Source of the DNA: Magicicada septendecula
Lineage: Eukaryota; Arthropoda; Insecta; Hemiptera; Cicadidae
DNA: 64,000 nt
Direction of reading: 5' to 3'
Assembly (NCBI GenBank): GCA_034769895.1
Contig: CM068367.1
Coordinates: 85,923,654 to 85,987,653, forward strand
In this document: piece by piece, positions 57,451 to 64,000 of the stretch
How the letters are laid out: each line of letters begins with the position of its first letter
How positions within the stretch are numbered: the first letter of the stretch is position 1
Notes under the pieces: model-generated
What the model saw: the letters and a program-made list of their open reading frames with translations, nothing else
Told to the model about the DNA's origin: nothing
The model's database searches: none
Program-made: the position numbers and the translations under genes

Positions 57451-59440
57451 ACTGTAAAGCAATAAAAGACAATTAAACATTATGTTTTATGGTTTGTTGA
57501 CATGGCAGAATGGGACAATGAAGTGCGGAAAAAACTGGACAATTAATAATGAAAGGATGTAAATACAAATGTAGTAAATTTATTTGTGTGTATGGTAGAA
57601 TGTTAAGTAAACAATATGTGTGTAGATGATTGTTGTCTGTTAGATAAGCATTGATCAGAATATGTAATTTTATTATGTGTGTATTTGTTTAAGCCAATAA
57701 GTAAATCGTCTGGCAGGCTAACATAAATAACCAGAATCACAGAAATGGGAAACAGTGAGGCGAGAAGGGAGAATAAATAAAAATAAATATGTATATTCCA
57801 TGTAATTTGTTCAATTTGAGATGTGTTTTTATTATGTTAGGATATCAGCTGATCAGCAATAACGTCACTGGTATATTGGTTTGTAAATGTTACAAGTAAT
57901 TAATGTTTAATGTACTACAGATAGTTTGAAGTAAAGATAAAAAGAATATGAGAAATAGAATAACAATAATTTATGCAAATTAATAAAAGATAACTCATGG
58001 GTGATAAATGTTTTATGGGACACGTAGACCTGTCCAAATTGAATTAAAAGTTGAATGTGAAATGATAAAGATGAATATGATGTAATGTTGTTTTTGAGTT
58101 GATGTGATGTAACAGAGTTGGTGAAGTATTAATGTTGACACAGTGGTAATGGAGACTTTATGTAGATTTTGAGTGACATATTGTTGTTTTTATAGTTAAT
58201 GAGGTTATTTTGTGTATTTGTAGTAATGTAATGAGATTGAGATTTTTGGGGATGGCAATTTTGTATTAGGGGGTAGTGTATTTGGGGAGTCCGCAACAAG
58301 GGTTGGGACGGGATAGGAATAGATTTTAGTGGGGAAGGGGCCGCCTTAGGTAGAATCCGGGCCGCCAAATAAGGGAATTGAGTTTTTTGAGTAGGGGAAA
58401 CACGTATCCTATGTACAAAGGGTTGGAGAGTATTTTATATGTAGAGAAGGCGGCGATTTTGTGTTAAATGATAAGTTGGGGTTTAGAGTGTTCTGATTAG
58501 TAGAGATTTTGATAGAGATGGGTGTCATGATAATTGAAGTTGATGAATGTTAGAGTCAGAGAGTAAAGTTTATATATGTATACAGATCTAGTAATACAGT
58601 AAATGAGAATGAATAATTTACATCACCCACAGTAGATTAACGTAAGATTGTTAAGCAAAAAGAGAGATTCATGATAAAGAATATACAATTGTTTATTTTT
58701 TTTTGCCAGTGACAAAATTTGGATAGAATTGAAAATAATGTAAAGTTAAGAATTGTTTATTTTATTATTATGTAAAAGTCAATTTGATTATTTATATTAA
58801 TATTTTGTTCATTTTCAATATTTTATTTTATTATGTTTTGTACTTTGAGTTAGATTGTTACAGATGTTTAAGGTAGGTGCAGAAAGTATACATAACATAT
58901 GTAGGTCAAGGGTTTTGGACTTGACCTAGTTTCGATCAGCTGATGAGGTCATACACCTACTAAGCTTGTATAGTAGGAAGCCAATTTTAATTTGTTTGTT
59001 TGATTAATTCAAACCAATATTTGAATAATTTTAATAAATGTTGTTTAATAAATAAATGCAATAAAATTTTTTTTAATGAATAAATTTAAATTTTTTTGAA
59101 TTTTAAAATTAAAAAATTTTTTTTTAAATTTTTTGGAAAAAAAACTTGATTTTTCGCCTGCCAGCGAATGAATATTTTATATGATGATTCTTTTATTATG
59201 TGTGCATTAATCATGTTTATTTTATTGTATTACATTGTATTGGTAGACTGTAAGGAGTTCTCATGTTAGAGTAAGGATGTGTTTATATTATTGGAAATGT
59301 CTAGGTTAAGTCATTTGAAACAAAAATTAGAAAAACCAGGAAGAGAATTTTTTTGATAAAATGATATTTTGAATTTTTTTAAATTTTTAATAAATTTTAA
59401 AAGAAATCTTTTATTTTTAATGTGTTATGGTAACATTAAT
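57451..59440 (+). other. Non-coding internal region of element E
   Basis: AT-rich, 2.0 kb, no pol. Blocks shared with A: CTGGCAGGCTAACA (about 57710), CAGCTGATCAG (57846), ACTTGACCTAGT...GATCAGCTGA (about 58918-58943), CGCCTGCCAGCG (about 59155). Confidence 0.7.
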
Positions 59441-59445
59441 ATTAG

Positions 59446-59700
59446 TGTGTGTGAGCCCAGTATCTGCTAAAGGCAGCCTAGCTTGCAAAAAAGGGGAAAC
59501 ATATCGGCGGAGGAGCTGGAATAATTTAAGCCAGGGATTGAGGATTTTTGGGGGTAGCATGCTAAAAGGCGAGGTGCGCTGTGGTACGAATCTGTTCGAT
59601 TTCTCGGTGTTGGGATCTCTAACGGAGAAGTCCAGTGATCTCGTTCAGATAAGTCCATGGTCGCTGAGCCAGGGGGGTCATGTACCCATGAGAGTAAGAA
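59446..59700 (+). promoter_or_regulatory. 3' conserved cassette of element E
   Basis: GTGTGTGAGCCCAG/TATCTG acceptor-like start, core TCGGTGTTGGGATCTC and AGTCCAGTGATCTCG, GAGAGTAAGAATC donor-like end at about 59689. A long frame crosses it (59427-59897), but that frame also runs through the polypurine tract into the LTR. Confidence 0.55.
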
Positions 59701-59748
59701 TCAGGGGGTTGTTGGCACCAGTTCCTCACCGGTCCTCTTCGGGGTTAT

Positions 59749-59798
59749 CGATGAGATTTCTTCTGTCGTGGACAGCAGAATTCTCATCGAGGGGGTAT
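59749..59798 (+). promoter_or_regulatory. Stem-loop and polypurine tract of element E
   Basis: CGATGAGATTTCTTCTGT and ACAGCAGAATTCTCATCG (59749-59789) form a stem with an internal loop, followed by AGGGGGTAT and the LTR. The base change CAATGAG to CGATGAG is matched on the other arm (CTCATTG to CTCATCG) relative to A, a compensatory pair. Confidence 0.8.
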
Positions 59799-61180
59799 TG
59801 TAGCGGGTCAAATTTTGGGTGTTTTATTTTAACCGTATGGGGCTTTTATATATTTTATTTATTTCGTTGTCGGGCGGGTTTGGATAAAATATTGTAAAGC
59901 TGCATTATTGTGCAACGTATAACAGTCAGTGTAACAGAACAGTGAAACAAAGCAATAAGACGCAGGTTGTTGTTGAGTAATGCGGTGAAGAATTTGCACC
60001 TCCACCAAAATTCTAAGAACTCTGTACATGTGTGTCAACGCTCAAGCGCAACTACACCTGCACGCGCTCAAAGGACGCTCTCGACTAAAAACTCAAGATG
60101 GCCAGAGCGTAAAAATATTCGTCGTCTTCTCTAAGACCTCCCGGAAGTCGCATTAAACTCCGCCTACTGTTGGTGATATGACCAGAGCCAAGTCCAATAT
60201 TAAGCTCTGGTCACACACATATATCAGCTCCATTCCATATATAAAATAGTTACCCAACAGCATATGAGCAATGAGCGACGACGAAAACATCGTGGCAGTA
60301 AAGAACCAGCTTCCCTCCAAAGGAACAAGTACCTGTTACGTTCCCCGTGACGGCTGACTTTAAGTAGAGACGCCATACAGTCAACAGGACGCCAACACCG
60401 CTACAGACAATTAGTTTCGTTTAGGGCCCGGTTGGTCGAGTTGCGTAAATGTAATTAATCCAGTAGGACCGACCGGGACCCGAGGAATTGACTATGTTAT
60501 AGACGAGTGCAGTGCAGTGGCCGTTGAAAAGCAGTTAATAACGAATAATGTAACCGGGAAGGCACGTGTTCGGTCGACCTCGCGCCATATAAAATGAGAC
60601 GGGGACTTGTAAAGAATAAATATTTCGCTCGTGTATCTAATATTGGTTAAGGGTGTTTTAATAAATTAAAATGAATATATGTGAGAGTGAGTGAATTGCA
60701 GGCTGGGCAGTCTAGTAGTAAGTAATAATCATTAAGTGGCATAAGTTTATAATTACATTCTAACCAGACAAAACATAGGGAAAAAAGGTACTAAAGTTTT
60801 CAAGCAATATACTAAAAATTTAACTGTACAAATGTTTGTTAAATAATCGCTCATTAAAAATAATGGTTACTTCCGATAAAATGTGTTAGACTAAGTTATT
60901 TCGTCATTACCACTGTCTTATTTCTGTGTTGATAAAATTCGTCTAAACGTTCCGGAATCTTCTGAATTATTAATTGGGTGGGTCAGATTGCTAAATTGTC
61001 CGTTTTATTTAAGGTGGAGTGTAAAGGTTTTCGATATTTTATCCTATATAAAAAATAATCGTGGCGACCTTGGTCTTCTGGTAAAATTTCAATAACAGGT
61101 AAGTGTTGTAATTGCGTGCAGGTAAGTCCTGGCAGGGTATTTTATGTATTTATATATTTCGGCTCTTTTTTATTGTTACA
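59799..61180 (+). repeat. 3' LTR of element E
   Basis: 1382 bp, nearly identical to 54810-56194; both donor-like sites are intact here (ACAGGTAAGTG and CAGGTAAGTCC). Confidence 0.95.
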
Positions 61181-62999
61181 ATTCCATTTCCTATCCTTCA
61201 ATTACAAAGTATATTTAACACTTAAGTTTATTAAAAACCCGATTAAAAAAGCACACAATGGGAATACTATGATTCACTCAACATATTTGTTACATTATGT
61301 TTTCTATTTTTGTATAAGTTTTGTTATCTACCAGCAATTGGCATGGTGTTGTATACTATACAAGGATGGAATCTGATAAAGAAATAAACTGAGCTTATAT
61401 ACCAAAATAATACTGAAGACACTACAAGAAACAATGTTAATTCATATAATCTCAAAGACAATCACAAAGATTAATTCAGACAAGAAGACTTCTGCATGTG
61501 TTGTTTAAGGTCTCGCTGAAGTGTGTCACAGATTTGAAACTCAAAATTTACAATCACAAGTTGCAGCGATGCAAACAAATGTATTGTTGCTATAATACTT
61601 TGTACTTCCTATTGATACAGAATCGTAAATTACGTTTCTATTTATCAGGGGATTTTAGTTAATCCCAACCAAAACACTTCAGATTATATGGTTTAATTCA
61701 CAGTCACCAACCCTGCACCCGTCGATAATGTTTGACACGCCCGCGAACCAATTTGTAATTTTATTTTATTTTGAATGAAGGAATGGACCCGCATCGTACC
61801 TGCTTTTAAGTACTGTATTATAAAATAGTACAAGCCATTACAATTTCCCCCAATACGATTGTCTAGCCTGTCGTCCAGATCACTTTCCCCCCAAAGTGAT
61901 TTTTTCAAGTTTTACATTTCTGTGCGCTTTAGAAAATAGTGTTATTGTGGTAAGTTCTTTAATTTATTTTTATTCAAATGTTTTCCTGTTTAGCCATTTT
62001 TTCATTTAAAGTTTTGTTAATTTTAACATGTATGTGCATGATGACAAATTGTTGATGACCTACTCCTAACATGAACAATTTTCACAAATTTATATGAAAA
62101 ATACTGCAAAGCTTTTTTTGATTTGGTGTTCCACATTGCTAAACATAAGTGCAAGGGTATTATAAAGCAACAGTTAATGTTTGTAACGTCCAGCTACTGA
62201 ACTCCACACCTTTCTAACTTCCACTGATGGTGTGGGGAGGGGTGCGTCCATCGAACTGGTCCTCAGTTATATATGGACCCCCATAAATTCAAAGGTTGTC
62301 TATGACTGGTTTAATGCGTGTTGTATGATATACTTGGTGACAATGCTTTTGTTGTAACATTCAAACCTACATGCATCATAAAATAATTTAAAATTTACAA
62401 TTACTGTCTGTTTTAATGGTTAATGTTTCAGCTGATTGTACAAATTTTAATATACCATATCAGTGGCTACAAAACATTTATTCAGTGGTATATAAAAATA
62501 GTGCAAAATATTCTCAACATGATTAACTCAGAACGGGTTTTGTTCAGAAAGACAGAAAATGGATGCAGAAGACTTGAAGAAATGTTATGCAGAAGAAAAT
62601 ATAACGTTTATAAAGACTATACAATACAAACTGACTGATATCTATATAATAAGTATTTGAAAAACAGAATGTTGAGCTTCTTCAGCAAGAATCCACAACT
62701 TCTTTTTCTTGGTTAAATATTTGCTATTACGAACTGCAATTTCAATGTTGTCAATGACATTTATCCACCCACTAATAAACACTTTGTATTGAATGGTTAG
62801 TTAGGTATGACTTGGAAAGATCCTACTGGATGTGTTTTTCTTCTGGGTTAAAACTGCATTTCAATTTGAAAATTTATAATACACAACAATTCAATCTTGT
62901 CACAGGTGTCTTATTACCACATGACTGATACAACAGGGACTTCAATAATTTAATATAATATTCATGTTTAATATGGTATCCAAATCACTTGTACGAATT
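61181..62999. other. Host sequence between element E and the Penelope-like element
   Basis: AT-rich. I looked for missing upstream Nup155 exons on the minus strand and did not recognise any. Small open frames (61116-61376, 61693-61908, 62423-62638) lack known motifs. Confidence 0.45.
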
Positions 63000-64000
63000 A
63001 ATAAATTATTTACCTTAAGTTATCCACCGTGTGATTTATTGTAACTTCGTCTATGACGCGTTTCAGAGCTTATGCTCCATCATCAGATATTAAATAAAGA
63101 TAAAACTATCACTCTTGCGAGATCGTTATGTAGTAAAAAATGTCAAAATTTGCATGTGAACCGTACACGGATTTGGGTGTGCACCCGTTCACGTACATTC
63201 TGCCACTGAGCGGTTGCTACCTTATCGTAGCCCCAGCGAGCAGACTCAAGGCGGTATCGTACAATCGGTTGGATACAAAGTTCAGGTGGTCATTTAACAC
63301 GATATCGCGACTCCTTGGGTTTGCATACGCACTGTAAATTTCAAATTCCTCCAAGGCATTCATGAAACGGCCCTTCTTACACACATGTAACGATATTAAA
63401 TTGGAACTAAAATCTGTGTAATTATGATTGTGTGAAGTCAGGTGTCGGGCGTAATTTGATTTGATGTTGTCAATGTTTCTTATTTTCTTAGGTAAATGTT
63501 CTCGAAATCGTTTAAGGAAACCTCTCCCAGTCTGTCCAATGTAGAAGCAATTGTAATCATTGCATGTTAACTTATATATGCCTATTTTTTCTTCTGGAGG
63601 CGTGTACGTTTTCGGTTTGAGAATATCCAGTAACTTATTATTAGTCCTGAATGAAATAGTGAAACTATTATTATTCAATATAGAAGACAAAACCTTAGGC
63701 ATAAAGCTAGTGTAATTAGTAGATACAAAAATTTTTTGCGTGTTGCTGTTTATTCGGGGTTTAAGTATTCTTTTTTCATGTTTTCTCAACAGTTTGTAAA
63801 TAGTTAGAATATTGTAACCATTTGCAACCGCGATATAGTTTATGACATTTAGCTCATCACGAAAGCCATTATCATCCAAACGAATTGTCAATAATCTATG
63901 AATGAAACTATTGTACGCCGCCATTTTATGTGAAAAAGGATGATGAGAGTCTGCGTGTATTGTGGTGTCAGTGGTAGTCGGTTTTCTATAAATGTTGAAC
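63000..64000 (-). mobile_element. Penelope-like element, 3' part
   Basis: The coding end of a Penelope-like retroelement with the 3' non-coding tail (about 63000-63216). The tail carries GACGCGTTTCAGAGCTTATG and CTCCATCATCAGA, a sequence style typical of Penelope-family ends. The element continues beyond the right edge. Confidence 0.8.
63217..64000 (-). CDS. Penelope-like RT C-terminus with GIY-YIG endonuclease
   Basis: The open frame runs in from the window edge (FNIYRKPTTTDTTIHADSHH, the end of the reverse transcriptase/thumb region), through AAYNSFIHRLLTI, a helical linker, and a GIY-YIG nuclease: IGIYKLTCNDYNCFYIGQTG, then RGFLKRFREH with the conserved Arg, SNYARHLTSHNH, and ALEEFEIY with the metal-binding Glu. 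This domain order defines Penelope-like elements, which use GIY-YIG to nick the target. No stop or shift within this part, so the copy may be recent. The 5' part is not in the window. Confidence 0.92.
   Translation of the reverse strand, partial: FNIYRKPTTTDTTIHADSHHPFSHKMAAYNSFIHRLLTIRLDDNGFRDELNVINYIAVANGYNILTIYKLLRKHEKRILKPRINSNTQKIFVSTNYTSFMPKVLSSILNNNSFTISFRTNNKLLDILKPKTYTPPEEKIGIYKLTCNDYNCFYIGQTGRGFLKRFREHLPKKIRNIDNIKSNYARHLTSHNHNYTDFSSNLISLHVCKKGRFMNALEEFEIYSAYANPRSRDIVLNDHLNFVSNRLYDTALSLLAGATIR

Larger units (their letters stand above)
54810..61180 (+). mobile_element. LTR retrotransposon E (no pol), complete
   Basis: 6371 bp. LTRs 54810-56194 and 59799-61180 differ at only about six places, so it is among the youngest insertions here. 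Flanks AATT / ATTC share ATT; the expected 4-bp duplication is imperfect. Internal order as in A: PBS, coiled-coil ORF, module ORF ending FDDGG, about 2 kb non-coding, cassette, stem-loop, polypurine tract. No pol. Confidence 0.93.

Noticed and set aside
59427..59897. 156-residue plus-strand frame in element E
   Set aside because: It crosses the stem-loop, polypurine tract and LTR boundary, so as a whole it is not a plausible protein; only the cassette part may be meaningful.
61181..62999. Candidate upstream Nup155 exons
   Set aside because: I scanned the minus strand for the expected residues before exon a and found no segment with matching translation and splice sites.

Overview
This window is eukaryotic nuclear DNA, most probably from an insect or other arthropod with a large, transposon-rich genome. 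The evidence is four spliced exons of a nucleoporin gene (Nup155 type, minus strand, about 4.6-11.1 kb) with multi-kilobase introns, long (AC)n tracts, and an arthropod-like set of mobile elements: mariner, pogo/Tigger, hAT, Academ-like, a Sola-like element, Ty3/gypsy LTR elements and a Penelope-like element. I cannot name the species.

Layout. 0-4.4 kb: a short tandem repeat, then a degraded Sola-like transposon (748-4374) split by a complete-ended hAT element (808-2415). 4.6-11.1 kb: Nup155 exons on the minus strand, with introns holding a minisatellite, a pogo-type MITE and an (AC)n tract. 11.7-24.3 kb: LTR element C (minus), whose 3' LTR carries the complete LTR element A (plus, 12697-19665). 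24.4-25.7 kb: a decayed mariner. 25.8-53.8 kb: LTR element B (plus). Its 5' LTR carries a Tigger, its internal region an Academ-like transposon, and its 3' LTR both the gypsy element F (minus, 38931-52407) and solo LTR D. A Sola-like transposon sits in F's own 5' LTR. 54.8-61.2 kb: LTR element E (plus). 63.0-64.0 kb: the 3' end of a Penelope-like element. Most insertions are confirmed inside the window, because the partner LTR gives the empty site and the target duplication can be read directly.

The most interesting system is the set of related LTR elements A, B, C and E. None encodes protease, reverse transcriptase or integrase. All four share a Gag-like first reading frame followed by an unrecognised, conserved protein module ending in (Y/F)-D-D-G-G at the stop codon. 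They also share a stem-loop just upstream of the polypurine tract, an exon-like cassette near the 3' end (clearest in B, C and in the pol-bearing F), and (in most) splice-donor sites near the LTR end. F is a coding-competent type of gypsy element, now broken by stops and shifts. Its Gag carries a RanBP2-type zinc finger instead of a CCHC knuckle. Its 3' non-coding region matches that of B, which suggests that A/B/C/E are non-autonomous partners moved by F-like elements.

The only likely cellular gene is Nup155. Everything else recognisable is mobile-element sequence, most of it decayed.
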